The translations under genes and the position numbers were made by a program. DNA of 64,000 bases from positions 13,660,247 through 13,724,246 of the forward strand of contig CM076659.1 in NCBI GenBank assembly GCA_038496675.1. The letters are read 5' to 3'. Source of the stretch: Rachycentron canadum (lineage: Eukaryota; Chordata; Actinopteri; Carangiformes; Rachycentridae). The notes beneath the pieces were generated by a model. The model was not told the origin of the DNA. It did no database searches and saw nothing but the letters and a program-made list of their open reading frames with translations. Below, in pieces: positions 48,574 to 62,588 of this stretch; positions within the stretch are counted from its first letter, which is position 1, and each line of letters opens with the position of its first letter.

Positions 48574-51539
48574 CGAGGAAAAGGAGAGAGCAGCCTTGTT
48601 CCTGGCTGCATCTTCCTGAGTCTGTGATTTCCCTCCACTGTGAATGTAAACAAACAACAACATGAAAGAGGAAAACAGCGGCAGAATGGAGGAGAACACA
48701 AGAGGAGTCGAAGGAGCAGAGAAGAAACAGTCAGCAGGCAAAACATATCTTGGCATGAGGCGTGAGATACAAGTCACCAGCTCATTTACTGGTAGTGCTG
48801 CCAGACACCGAGACAAAAAACACATGCAGGCAACAAAAGCTGGCTTCCAGACACACATTGGCACAGAGAGGACTGTCTATAAAGCTTATGGCACACATCA
48901 ATTGAAAGTTGGTGTTCAGCATTTGATGATTAAAGCGACCAAAACAAATATTTAAGTTATACTTTTATAACTGGTCAACTGCAAAAAAACACAGGGAAAG
49001 ATTAATGGGTGGGTTGAATGGGTTTATTAAATGGATTTTTTTGTTCCCATGACATAAAATGTTCTGTCTCCTGCTAGAAGAGAGCACATTTTATATTACT
49101 ATTAAAAATAAAACCCACAATAATAACCCCCCACTACATAATCTTGATGATTATGTCACATATCAAAATTGAGATATGTTTTAGGTGTGTATGAAACGTA
49201 ATATCAGAGTAAACATTTTAGTCTGACTAATTTTACATAGGTTACATTATTATATTATTTATATTATAGTAAATTTAAGTGAACAGATACATTTGGTAAG
49301 CCTTCTATTTAGTTTATTTATATTGTTATTTATATTCATTCAATATATGTTGTCCGAACAGCTGATTCAAAAGACAAACAAGTATGCAAACATGGATGCC
49401 ATTGATTCAAGTCTACCTACTCACAAGGCCACATTGACACATTTATTGGTCACTGTTTTGGTCTATGACATTCCTTTCGAGTCGCGATAATCCTTTTAAT
49501 GTACGTGTGGACGTGTGAGTATTGTGTTAATATAGAAATGAAAATGGAAACATACTTTTTAAAAGGTTAAAGCAGATGGTTCAGCGATACTTAGGTGCTG
49601 GAGTTTCCTGATAAGCACTTTAAAAGCACCATGAAGGAAGAGACTTTAAAGTAATTGCATTTGCATTGTCAGGCAATGAAAGCAAATGACAAAAAAAACA
49701 TTAAGGAGACAAAATCTTTGTGATGGTTTACCGACCTCTAGCAAGGTTAAATCTGTGATTTACACAAAGAAAGTTATAAGTATCTCTAAAAAAAACATTA
49801 GCATGAAAGATAAGAAATCCATGCATGAACTTGGTCAGCTGTGGAAAATAGTGATAATGTGAAGAACCCCGTGACAACCAATTGTCATGAACATTTTAAT
49901 GCTCTGGCTTTTTTCTCTTTACTCTTATGGGCACTGAATGTGTGTAACTACACTTTGCAGGCACATCAACAACCTTTGAATCATAATAAATCAGAAGGAA
50001 CAATTATAATCTGAATTGATTTTCTAGGATGACAGCTAAATTACACTACCTATACATTGGGCGTTCAATTGTGCTCAAAATCACACTGACATCAGTATAC
50101 GTGTACATGTGTACAACAATAAAAGTCCTTGTCAGCTACTGACAGCCTATGACATCCAGGCATAGTATTATAACAAACTGTTACATAACCTTTGCAGAAC
50201 AAAATGGTACCATGTGAGAAGGCCTGTGTCCATGGGTGGACTGGTGCAGAGAACAGGGCGTCAGGGACAGATTGATTGGGTGTCAGGAGAGTAGGAGGAA
50301 GGAGCTTTATGAGCTGTGAGCTCGAGTTTCTGTTTTCAACATTAGTCACTATTACCTCTGTCTCTCTTTCTTGTTTCCCACTAACCTCTCTGTTTTCTCT
50401 CATCCTAACCTCAGTGATAAAAACAAGGAAGGTCTCTGCGTCAATTTAGGAAAACCTCACATGTAAAGTATCTGTGCCACAGTGATTAGTTCACTTTTTA
50501 CTTAAAATGTGCCATAATTCATTTTCCCATTTTTCTCCACAATCCCACACATCCTGCTTGACCTCTATGGAATGAGATTATCAGTTTTGCTTTCCTGTTC
50601 TCTCTAATATCCTCCACTGGGGAAAAATGGCAAACTTATATTCACCAATCTAAGCCCATACGGAGCAATCTACAGCTCTGGGTAGACGTAAAGACTCCCT
50701 GAAAAAGGATGTTTAATTTAAAGCAATTTCCTTCTTTTCTTTCATTTTCTTCACTCCATTTTATCGTTCCCCGGTGCTAACCTTGGAAGCTATAGTGCTG
50801 TTTCCAGCTGCCAAGACCAGCCACAAAATGCTCTCAAATTTGTGTCATATGGCCCGTCTCTGGTTTGCTCTCCCTGGGGCCTCACCACTTAAGAAAGTGT
50901 GGCCCCTGTAACATAAAGGCAGAATGCCCTGGATGTTCATCAACAGTATGTACACTTTTCGTTTATAGAGATTTACATATAAACACAGTTGATCTGCTGT
51001 CTGATTTTTACATATCTGTAATTTAGCTGTATCTAAATATTTACAGAAAGCTTCCTCCTATTCAGAAGATTTTATCTTCAGGACGTTAGACAAAAATCCC
51101 TCCCATGCATCATATTTTGGAGGATAGCCAGTCACCGAAACAGTTGTGGCAGGTGTTCCTGTGAAGATGTGAGTCTACAGACCTGCATGTTAATTGATGC
51201 ACAGATACAGGAAGCAAATATTACTACAGCACAGGTGGTGATGTTTTGTGTCCCAGCTCATTAGAGTATTAAAGAGTTGATTAAAGAAGGAACTCAAACA
51301 ATTTTAAATCAAATATCTGACGTATTTCCATTTTTTAGTTAAGTTGTTAAGTTTGTTATGTTGGCATGGAGTTACATGACACAGAGCAACATTATCATTC
51401 AGTGAACTGAACTGAAGAATGCTCCATTAGCGAGTTGCTACCTTGGGGTCAGTCTTGTATTTGGTGTAGGTAGGAAGTGTACAGTGGTTTTTTTTTTTTA
51501 AAAATCATTATTTGTACCTTAGAACCCAGGGCCAAAGGC
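48574..51539. other. Intergenic, no gene supported
   Basis: AT-rich unique sequence. No repeat family, RNA gene or credible exon was recognised. Confidence 0.5.
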
Positions 51540-51945
51540 TTTATGCTTTCAGGTTGTCCATCTGTCCCATTCTTGTGAATGTGATATCTCAGTAACTCCT
51601 TGAGGTAATTTCTTTAAATTTGGCACAAGCATTCACTTGGACTCAAGGACAAACTGCTTAGATTTTGGTGCTCAAAGGCCAAGGTCTTGGTGATCTAAGA
51701 AGATATGCATTTTACCCTGTGAACACCATATCCTGGAAACTCCTCAAGTAAATCCCTGCAAATTTGTCACAAAAATTCCCTTGGTCTCAAGAATGAATTG
51801 ATTAGATTTTGGTGGTAAAGGGTCAAGGTCAGTGTGACACACAAAACCCTCTTTGCCATTGCTGAAGACTTTACAAGGCAATGATGACAAAATTCCACAC
51901 AAATGGTTAATATTGTATATGATTCTTGATAAAAAGCGATGTATC
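51540..51945. repeat. Internally duplicated teleost repeat (about 145-bp units)
   Basis: Two adjacent diverged units share, in order, ATATC(T/C)xxxAACTCCT, AAATTTGxCACAAxxATTCxC, TTGGxCTCAAGxAxxAA(C/T)TG, TTAGATTTTGGTG and AAAGGxCAAGGTC (first unit near 51583-51690, second near 51728-51830). A third partial unit may begin near 51860. Such AAATTTGGCACAA / TTAGATTTTGGTGGTCAAAG sequence is a familiar fish dispersed satellite-like repeat. Confidence 0.65.
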
Positions 51946-53304
51946 ATGAAACTAGTCTGAGTGGTAGAGGCATAAAATCACAAGGCGATAATTCTAGTTT
52001 GTTGTTGTGATTTTTTTTTTTTTTTAGATGAAAACCTCTCCCTGATACAGCTGGAAACCAGACCAGTGAGAGCAAGTTTAACAAAAACAATCAGCTGAAA
52101 GATGCGGAGATTGTTTATAGAGTTGAGGTGATCTGCAGAGCCAGTGGTAAATTTTTGTTGGTTTTTAACTGTGGCCGCCACCTTTCACATTGTGCATAAT
52201 CATCTGAGTTTTTGTTAATGTAAACGTATTGATAACCTCAGCTCTGCAGTAAGAAAGAACATTTAAAACACACTTGAGTGTCTGTGTTTTCATTTCACAG
52301 TTTTTTTTTCAGCTGATTCCTTGATTGAATGTCCTCCACACTTGTGACACAGCTTGTTTTTGTAGATGATGTTGCTTTCCTTGTGCTGCCTACACCGTAC
52401 TTTATGTCTTGCTTGGAATTATCAAAACATCTAGTTTCTGGCATAAAGCCTTTTGGATTACTGAAGGTGTTTGTCCAACAGAGCGTGTCAGACAGGGAAA
52501 AGCACTCATGGCTGACATGGAAATTGTGGGTTTATGAGAGAGGGAGTGATCCAGGATGCAAAACAAACATCGCTCTTCCTTCTTTTGTGAAATCCTAAAG
52601 GGAGGTTTCCCTGTATAGTGCTGACTTTAAGCTATCATTTGTTAGTTACAGATCATATCAAGGAAATCCAAAAATAATTTTATCACTGACTATAAGGAAT
52701 TGAAAGTAAACAGGCTCATCAAACTTGTCCTACTTGAAACATTTCAGACAGGTCCTGCCTACCTCATCCACATTTTGGTGTAAGGTTTCTGCCTCCCATC
52801 TGTCTGACTGCGTGCCTCCCCCTACACCCCCTGGCTCTTTTTTTCCACTGATGGTTGTATTCAGTAGAAACCTTCATGTACAAAGCTTTCTCTCTAACTC
52901 ATACACTTGAGTAACCTGGTTTGCCTAAAATGTCATAACTGTGTTAGTATAACCGAGTTAAGCAATACAGGATCATGAGAATGACATTTAAGTTCCAGGA
53001 CTGTCTCTGATGGTTAAATAAGTTACAAAGAAAGTGTAAAGGCTATTATGAACATTTGGCATCATCACTCTCACCGCTGTATTAGAAAGTCTTTTTCAAG
53101 CTTGTTTTGCTGGAGGTCTCCTCTATCTGGGAGTATTCTTGTCAGCTTATGTTCTTATTTATTAATGTAGTGATTGTGTGAGAACCCTGTTTGTAAGTCC
53201 TGTGATCTCAGGCCATTCCTATTAATACCTTAGTTACAAAGTGAAACTGTAGCTGCTCTTTAAATTAGAGAAGGTCACCATCCCCCTTCATTTGTGGTTT
53301 TCAC
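51946..53304. other. Intergenic, no gene supported
   Basis: Unique AT-rich sequence with a T-run near 52011-52025. Nothing recognised. Confidence 0.5.
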
Positions 53305-53762
53305 TTTGAAGGAGTAGTTTTACATTTTGAGGAGTACTTGCTTTTTGGCTGAGAGTTAATATAAAACGAGAAGATTGATGCTAGGAACGGTCACAATATA
53401 AGATTTTGACTATATTATTTTTGGCCATAACAAGCTAGTAAGATATCTATAAAACATTTCAAATAAAGAAGCTACCTGTCAATTGTATCTTTAAGTTTGT
53501 TTGTTGTTTGTGTTGTTCAATATGTAAACAATACAGGTATAGAGAGATAGGGAGAGACTCTATAATCATAACTACAAACACATACAAAAAGAATAATTAC
53601 ACTTAATGGATAGTAAAATGGCCTAACACCTGCTATCACAATAGTATTATTTGTGTGTTATTAACAAAAAAATAAATAAATAAAAAAATCACCTAACTTA
53701 TACCAATTTCACATCTGTCAGAAAATTAAGCCATGGTCAAAATATCTCACTATTCCTTTAAA
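53305..53762. mobile_element. Degenerate MITE with terminal inverted repeats
   Basis: The left end TTTGAAGGAGTAGTTTTACA then TTTTGAGG, and the reverse complement of the right end, TTTAAAGGAATAGTGAGATA then TTTTGACC, align as imperfect terminal inverted repeats of about 28 bp. Next inward, GCTTTTTGGCTGAGAGTTAA and GAGAAGATTGATGC match the fish repeat with ACATTTTGGGAAATACGCTT and GCCGAGAGTTAGATGAGAAG. No transposase. Confidence 0.65.
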
Positions 53763-56700
53763 TGCTTGCAACTTTTATCCTCCTAAAGCATGCACATGAA
53801 CACAGTGCAAAAATAGGGCGCTGTTTACCACAATTCCAAGGGGTTATCTGCAATCCAGGAAGTGTGTGTGTACTATAGGAAGCCTAACTAAAGGATAAAC
53901 ATACCACACCTCATACTCTCTTGTCCTGTCAGATCCTGTCTCACTCTGCCTGACTGCTGCTGCTGCTCCCATCAGGCCAACATTTCAAATCCCTACAAGG
54001 CTTCGTTTTTATTGTCCCAAAAGCACCAAATCTGTTGCATCACCTAAAGTGCAGACTGCTAAGAAAAAACATGAAACTAGGTGTGTTCACTGCACAATCA
54101 ATTATCTCTGTTTCAATGGAACATCTTGTGCTCACAGAAGAAAGATGCACTAACTGACACTCCTTAAACATACTCACACCTATTAACACATTATATCATG
54201 ATTACTTGCAGGGTATCTCTGTGATGACACAACGTATTAGGTCAACATGAATGCACACAATCGGGCATTAATACAAACAGAAAGACACAAAGAAAATGAG
54301 AAGGATGGTGTGTTTACTTTATCAGCACGTCCTGGCACAGCCTAAACAAAAGGCCCCATTTTTTTGCCACACAATACTTCTTGCAGGTTATTTCTAGTGC
54401 CCCAACGGTGGAGAGGGATGAAAGAGCAGCCACAAAGGAAAGAATGTGGTTCCTGTTGTGGTCTTAGGGGGTCATGTGTGAGTTGATGTGGGGGTGGGGT
54501 GTCTGACTTTTCACATTGGGTGGCCCCGTGGGGCATGAGTCAAGGTCTGCCGTGGGAGAAGGGGTGTAAGGAGGAGAAAATGGGTGTTTATAGCCCAGAG
54601 TTGGAGGGATCAGAGGGGTGAACTATGCTAAAAGGATGCCACCATGGAGCCAACCCTAAAAAAGATAAGACTGTTTAGGGAATGTAGAAAGTCATGATTG
54701 GTTTTGATGTGATGTTTAAAACTGATCCAAAATGGTGATGGAGGTGGGTTTTGCTGTAGTCTCCTCCTCCTCATGCTTTGACAGACACAGTTAACACCAC
54801 TGAACTAAGGCCCTGACAATTTCCCTGCAGGGACATCTTGGCCTCTGCTAGAACAACAAAACAAATGCTGACAGAGGAGACACATGACATGTAAATCCCT
54901 GTGGTTACACTGTGTTCATTGCATGTATTTGTATACACTAGATGAGTATGTGTGCATATGTGCATAAGAGAGAGTATGCCCTAGCATCAGTGAATGTTTA
55001 CTTTGTGAATGTCATGTGCTGTGACAGAAGAGGTAACAAGTCGATATTCCACATCTAAGCGTGACTGTGTGACACCAGGAGTGTTTTTATATAGGGTTTG
55101 TGTGCACATGCTCCACTTTTGGCAGACTCCCTTAACCGTCATCTAATAATGCCACCACAGAATCTAGTTCTGCCACTGTCTGTCTGGCTGTCTGTGTTCA
55201 CTACAGCCTCAGGGCTGTCGTTACTAGAGAGACAAAACCTCTGTTATAATTAACAACTGATGACAGTAAGCATAAGTAGGCAGCTTTATTCTTTTTTATT
55301 GAAACTGACACAGAGACCATCCCACTCAACTGACACAAAGTAACCCATTCATTTGGGGAAGTGACACCTCCAGAGTCCTTCTTTGTGCACCTGTATTTGG
55401 GCCTACTGTTGAGTGATCACAAATATGTCACAACAATGCAAAAGTAATGCAAAAAACACTTGCAATGAGGATGAAAATGGCAGGAAACAACCCAAAACTT
55501 TCCTCACTCTCCATTTCTCTGTCCATGTGGTTGCGTGTGTGCCGTCTAATTGGCAGAATGGTCTGGGACCCTCTGGCTGTTTGCCTGAAAAGGCTGGTAC
55601 AACAATAGAGGAAGCAAGCAATCATCTTGAAGGGATGGGGAAGTGGACACAGCAGACATGTCAAGAAATATGTAGGGTTTCTCATAAAAAAATATTTAAA
55701 TGAAGGCCATCTTTGTTCATTTCAAAATTAAATGGAATCTGCTGGTTTGAATTTACTCTATGTGCATCAGCATAGTGTTAAATTAAGCACTTGACTGGGA
55801 TTGTCACTATTCCTCTCCAGTGATCATGAGGGGAAGGTTCAGATACAGCTTCTAGTCATGCTCTAAAAGAAAGAAATGAAAATGAACTCTGTGTTGAGGG
55901 TGATGATTAAACAAGAATTAAGAAATCAATACTGCAAATGATTTATGGGGCTAAAATTCTGCAGTTCTGCTTTAAATGTGAGTGATTGGAATGTGTCAGA
56001 TGAATACTGACATATTTTACCTTTACCTGAGCTCCTGTCAGAAAAGAAAACCTACTGAATTAATTTGTATTGTGTGACTTGTGTAGATGAGGCTGTGAAA
56101 CATTAACAGACGGATGGATTCTCTTGATGTCACTCTAAATAATGAAATGTAGCAAACTGTTTTCACCTATGTAGCCCTGCACAAAATCCATGAAGTGTTG
56201 TGAGTATTAATGCTTCCATTTTTTGCATTTCATCGTGTACAATGTATCCATCCAACTGTTTTTTACATGCCTGTAAATAAGGGATTTCTCTTCCCTTTGC
56301 AATAGATGTGTACAAATTAGATTACAAAACAGCTGAATTAGAATATGGAAAATCAGGAATACAGTATTATAGATTGTAAACATATATGAATCTGGCAGAA
56401 ACATCCATAGTCACAGCAAACATAAATAAGCCACACAACTTCCTTTTCACTATGGACAGCCTCACACAAAGGAGAATGAACAAGGAAACACAAACACACA
56501 TGCACCTCAAAAGAGATGAGACGAGGTCATCTTTCACAGAGGGGAGAGCGAGACAAGACGTGAAGCCCAATCTCTTTATCCCTATCCAAAACATCTGGAA
56601 ATGAGGCACCGACAGCCAGGGGAGAGGGAGAGGTCCTCTCTGCTGGCGCAGCACAGAGACTGAACCCCCCCCAAAATTCACATTTGGACAATGGCTTGAC

Positions 56701-57786
56701 AAATGACTTGAATGACAAAGACACTGAGGTCAGTCCATCCCAAAGCCCAGTGGCCATCAGGCAATCTGAGAGGGAGATGGATCAGCAGATTTCTGCACTA
56801 AATAATCCCTTTAACCAACTAACCAACTTTAACCAAACAAAGTTACACTTTTAAGTTGAAAAGCTGTGCAATGATAGTTTCAGCATGTAGGGAAAATTAA
56901 ACTAAATAAGAAAGTTGTTGACTTGGTAAAATAATCTCAGCTAATCAGATGGTTTGCTCCTCCAGGCTTTGTAAACACACTGACAGTAATTGAGAGAGCA
57001 GAGCAGTGTTGGGAAATACAGCAAAGCATAAACAGGTTGGTGTACGGCAGCACATAACTATTTATGCACTGATCCAAAACTTTTGCATCTGGCCTTGAAC
57101 AAATAAAAAACCCATTACAAATTGTGTTCAAGTGCAGTGTTATTGTACACAAAACACAATAGATGTAGAGTTAATGTAATACCCCCTTCTGAAATGCCTC
57201 TTCTCTTGTACTGTGCTCCAGTAAAAAGCGATCTAGATGTCTATCTGGCAGGAGGATGGGAAATTTGAGAAGCCATAGCCAAACCAATGAGCCCGGCGAT
57301 GATTATTCAACACCCTGGGCGAGAGGCAGCTGTCAGGGAGACAGAGTCAAACACTCCCCATGGCTTTGAACCTGGGCAAAAGCTCTATGGGAGAGGATAG
57401 ATGAAGTAGGATGACTAACTAACTACGCGGCTGTGACGTCAGCATGGCAGCTGTGTGTGCGAATGTGTATGTGTGTGTGTGTGTACATCTTAAGCAATAA
57501 CATGGCAGTTAACCTTCCCTCAACTACAATCTGAAATGACACAGAATATGAGCGTTAATGTTTAACAAACACAGGTGACAGGGTGTGCATGTGCGTGTGT
57601 TTATATACTTTGATAACCCCTTCCTGACCTTTCTATCAGGGGCTCATCTTCAATCCTTCTATTCAGGGTCACTAATCATTTCACAGGCTGTTGCACAACA
57701 CCTTTCATCAGCTTGAAGGAACAAACTGTGCTGCCAGTGACACTTATACTTGCTAAAGATGTCCAGTAGCCTCACTGTGCCCCCCA

Positions 57787-57787
<1 letters not shown>
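53763..57787. other. Intergenic, no gene supported
   Basis: Mostly unique sequence. The part near 57220-57420 is GC-balanced, non-repetitive and free of simple repeats, so it could be a conserved noncoding element, but this is untested. No coding exon was recognised. Confidence 0.45.

Positions 57788-57877
<90 letters not shown>
57788..57877. repeat. (CA)45 microsatellite
   Basis: A 90-bp uninterrupted CA array, the longest pure array in the window. Confidence 0.97.
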
Positions 57878-57878
<1 letters not shown>

Positions 57879-60800
57879 TTTAGCAGTATTTGTGCTTTGT
57901 GAGTTTTATAGCCAACATTGACATTGCATTACATTGCATGTAAAGCCTGAATCCAGTGACCAAAATAACAAAGAATTGTGGGAAATGACTGGAGCCAACA
58001 GTGTTTAACACCTCATTACAGAGCTGAGCCAGCAGATGGCAGCATTTTACTTTCATATGTGCAGAGGTGATGAATTCACAAACTGCACAGCCAGAGTTGA
58101 GTTCCATGATGACAGATTTTTACCACTTCCAGATTTTTAAGTACTTTGTGCTTTGTAAATACATTAAAAATGATGAAATAACTATTTTGTTTTGATTTTT
58201 TCCATGTTGCATTGGTGCACTGGACTTTTACAAGAATAGAAATATAACTGATTGAACCTCATATTATCTATCACCTTATCAATTCTGTTATATTACAATC
58301 ATAAAATGCACGCAGAGCTCCAGAGAAACCCTCCTAAATGTCTTACAATCAGAGTTAAACTTTTATCACATACATGGAGCCTGACTTTTGCATTACTGTT
58401 TCTCATCTGGTTTAAAATGAAAGATTACCTAAAGCCTTGTAGAACATATTCATATTACTTATATTTTTTTCAGTCTCATAGTTTTTTCTCATATTATAGG
58501 GTACATGTAATTAATTGTTTTTTGTATTATTTAGGGGGCAGTAATCAGTAATTCTAATCAGATTTTTCCCCTCTTCCTGCACATTAACTTTCATCGTTTC
58601 TCTGAGACATTTGATTTTAACCAAAGCAAAAAAACAAAAAACTAAACAAAACAAAAACTCAACTCCTCTGAGGAACCTTTAGGATGAGATCTCTGAGGAG
58701 ACAGCTCCCTCTTCTGACTGAGAAAATATCACAAACAGCAGCTCAGCTAAATGAATGTGAACCTAATGTGGATTGTCTTACAATTATCATAAAGAAACAA
58801 AGTAACTGTGGACTCACTGTAAAACCGCATTCAAACGGTGGCAGTAGAGCAACCATCCATCAGTCTGACAGAAAAAAATCAGCACTTGTGCTTTATGTCA
58901 GTTGTCTACAAGTGCAAGTTGTGTTAAAATGTCAACGAGCAGTGACAATTTTTGTCTCATGTTTTGCCATGAGAGAAATGATAATGAGTTATCGTCTGGA
59001 ATTAATCATCATTAAACAACATGCACAAATCCAAAGCCAGAACCCAAATAAAGCTTCAGTTGAGAGTTTAACCAAATGATGTGCAGCCCAAAGCCAACAG
59101 CAGACTGTGCAGCACAATGAGCAAGCAGCCAATGTAACCTCTGTCTATGCCTTTCATTTTCTCACTTCAAACAATTTACATTGATTTACATGATTGATTT
59201 GAATCTTAAAAAAAATGTGACAATCATAGATTTTTTTTTGCTTTGTTTGTAATTTGAATCAATAAACCTTGAAAATGTTAAAAATCCCCTTTTCACACTG
59301 AAATGATTTTAATGGCGTTTGGATGAAATTAAGAAAACATCATAACATGTGTTGAAGATTGTGATTCAACGTTATGTTAGCTGAGACAAACTGGGCTCTA
59401 AAATTTGGCAATTTTGTCTTTGTACTCCAAAGTACAATTGCTGAACAGGCATTACTGGTGAAAACCATACCAACCCATCCTTTTTAATTATGGGCATTGA
59501 TCAATAACTTAATGTTTGCCATAAATGGATTAATAGTGGCATTGGGATGGGAGGAAAATAGAGTTACCACCCCCTGAGAGTGCTCTCTCACAGTCCCAGA
59601 GGTCTTATCATTTGCCCTACTTGTCCCTTATACTGCCCTGTTTGCTGCTGACTGTCACCCAGCCAGATAGATAGCAGCCTAATAGAGAGGCCTGTTCTGT
59701 TAAGTGATTGAGCTGTAAATACAGATTGACCTGAACTAAGACTCTCATCATCTGTAAACTCATTCAACACTCTGCGTCCTCTCCTTTGACGTCTAGGAGA
59801 GTCTGAATCATTTCCATCACTGAGCAGGAAGGCATCTCAGATCATAAGATAGAGAGAGGGAGAAGAGTAGGCCACACAGCTCATAGTGTGTATCGGTACA
59901 AATGTTTATGTGTGGGGGTGTGTGTGTATAAAGGAGTATGTGAAAGGGTGCTGAAGCATCAAATGACAGTCCCGAGATGATCTTTCCATCAGCCCCATAG
60001 AGAACGGAGATTGTCCCGGACAGAATTTATGGAAATGGTCATAAAACGTGAAGACTTCAGTAATGGGATATGTCGATAAAACCCACGTCGGCACAATCTA
60101 CGGCAGTTTACTGAGGAGATGAGTGGTCCGGCTGTTAGACAACTGAAATCTAATTTTGTGAATATAGCTCTGTAAGTCAACAGCCCTAAAGGTTCCACAA
60201 ATCATAATATGGGACGGATTCATCAAGGACGTATTTATTGTTGTGCAATATACTGCAGCATGAATTTTATCACTGTGCGATGGCAAAATTAGCTGTTTTC
60301 CTACACAGAAGAACATCAGTATTTTTCTAAGACTGTGCAATTATTCAAGACTTCAAGTTTTATGTATGTTTTAATTTCTAAAAGATGCCAGATGATTCTA
60401 ACTCCATAAAATTAAAATCATTAAAAGAAAAGCTCATTAAAAAGTCTGCATTAAGGCATATGAAGTTTTCATTGTAATTGCTGACTTTTGGGATGACAGT
60501 ATAAGGAAACATAAGTAGAAACATAATATCCCAAATTAAAATAACACTAGTTTAATAAACTAGTACCTTTAATTGAGATTATGTAGTTAGAGAATATATT
60601 TTAATGTAATAACAACATCTCAGTTGTGGACTCATGTGTATTTACAGGAATAAGAATAACCATGAGGGTGTGGGGGAAAATGTGATGCTGATGACTCAGT
60701 CTGACTGATGATGACCGAGTCAGGCATATACAAAAATATTTTGTCAGTGACTATTTCTCAGTGCCGCTTTATTTCCTTTTCTGTACTAGACGTGTGAAAT

Positions 60801-62538
60801 CAATAAAGTTAAAGTGACGGCAGTTCGTTTTAATTTCAAAGAATGTCTTGTCATATCTTATTAAGAGCGACCCACAGGCCCCGTGGCAGGCGATCCTCAA
60901 TTCAACCTAAAACAGTCACTGGGGATTTGTCAAGAGCTGATTTTGAGTATTTAGTGAAGAATTCTTAATATGCATTGATAATCTGTTTTTAATTTCATCT
61001 CAATCACAACTGTGTGATCAAGAGTGTGTATGTGGAACCTTTAAATTATTGCTTAGCCTATTTATAGTTATCAATGTCAATAATCAAATTACACCATGGG
61101 AGGATGTCACAACAGAAAAAACAAAAACTGATGTGATAACGATGTGCAGTTTGGTGTCACAGTTGTATTTTTTTACCTGAAATACACACAAAAGTCATTT
61201 TATTTTTACCCCACCATCCACCCTTTCTTTCTTCTGCACCGGAGTAAGTCCTTTGATTGCTGATGCTCCACATGGGCAGTGATGCCTGCAGAGCCAGACA
61301 CCCGGGAGAGACGCCTTATGAAAGCAAGCGACTCCTCCCTCTTGGGGATGGAGAGAACCGTTTTACTAGCACAGAAGGGCAATAAGTGTTAAAGGAAAAC
61401 AATTATACTCAAATCATTTCCGACTCTTCGGCAGTCATGGGCCAAAACAGTCTGAGGGTGAAGGTTACAGGGCAGTAGAGAGCCACTATAATGACTGACC
61501 AGTGTTGGAGATGTTAAGCTGAAACTGAATTTATAAACTGAAATATGTGGCACATTTGTCTTTTGGAGAGCCTTGTTAGCTAGACAGAATAAGCTGAATT
61601 TAATAAATGAGCTGCTCTGTAGGGGTACAAAAGTGGCTTTAAATATTTTAAATTAGCTGATTTAATTTGCCAATAAAAAGTTGAATATATGTATAAAACA
61701 TTACTTTAGATGTCTATTTTTTTTAGTGCTTCCTTAAAGCATTAGTTCAACCAAACAAGGGAACGGAAACATTTTCTGTCAATAATTCATCAGTCTTCCC
61801 AGAACGTCTCTGGAAAATCCACATACCTCATACCTTTTTTTTTTTTTTTAAAGAATGGAACTGCTTTATAACAAAGTGACAGTGTCTATGAAAATGTTAG
61901 TGATGGAAATCACCATTTAACAAAAAAAAAAAAAAAAAAAAATCCTGTATCTCCACTGTTTTTGGGTGGCTGCAGTAATGTCAGAAGTTGATGAGAGGGA
62001 TGCAAGAAAATGTTCAAAAGAATCAATACTTTGAATCAAGTAATGCTTATTTTCTACCAGGGTTAGGAGTCTTTACTTTTTCACATTCATTAGTGCGTTT
62101 ATTAAATCAGTCGGTGTAGTGTATTTTTGCATGTTTATGCTTTGATGTTGGATGTCAGCGATCTGCATCAAGGCTGGATCTACACTCCTGTTTATTGTGC
62201 AGGATTAAAGTGGGCTACAACACAGCCGATCCGTCTCATGAACATATTTAGGTCTTTATTTGAGTCAGTGGTCGTGCTCAGTGTCAGGAGTGAGGCTGCT
62301 CTGGGGAAGCTTGAGCCTGGATCAACAGTAATCCTCCTCCCACTGAGGTCACAGTCTAGTTATAGGAGGCAAAGGTTCCCTCTGCTGTTTGCAGCCCAAC
62401 TTCCATTAGCAATCTGTTAGCGGCAGTCCACTGAGAGGTAGGACTGGAGCACACAAACATACAAAGACAAAGACAAAGACACACACACACACACACACAC
62501 ACGCTCACGGCACAGACCTTGTTTGATGAAAAAGAACN

Positions 62539-62588
<50 letters not shown>

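Noticed and set aside
60680..60725. GATGATGA and CTGA motifs suggesting a C/D box snoRNA
   Set aside because: The motifs are part of a short inverted repeat around ACTCAGTCTGACTGATGATG; no terminal stem or proper C-to-D spacing was found, and it is not in a host-gene intron.
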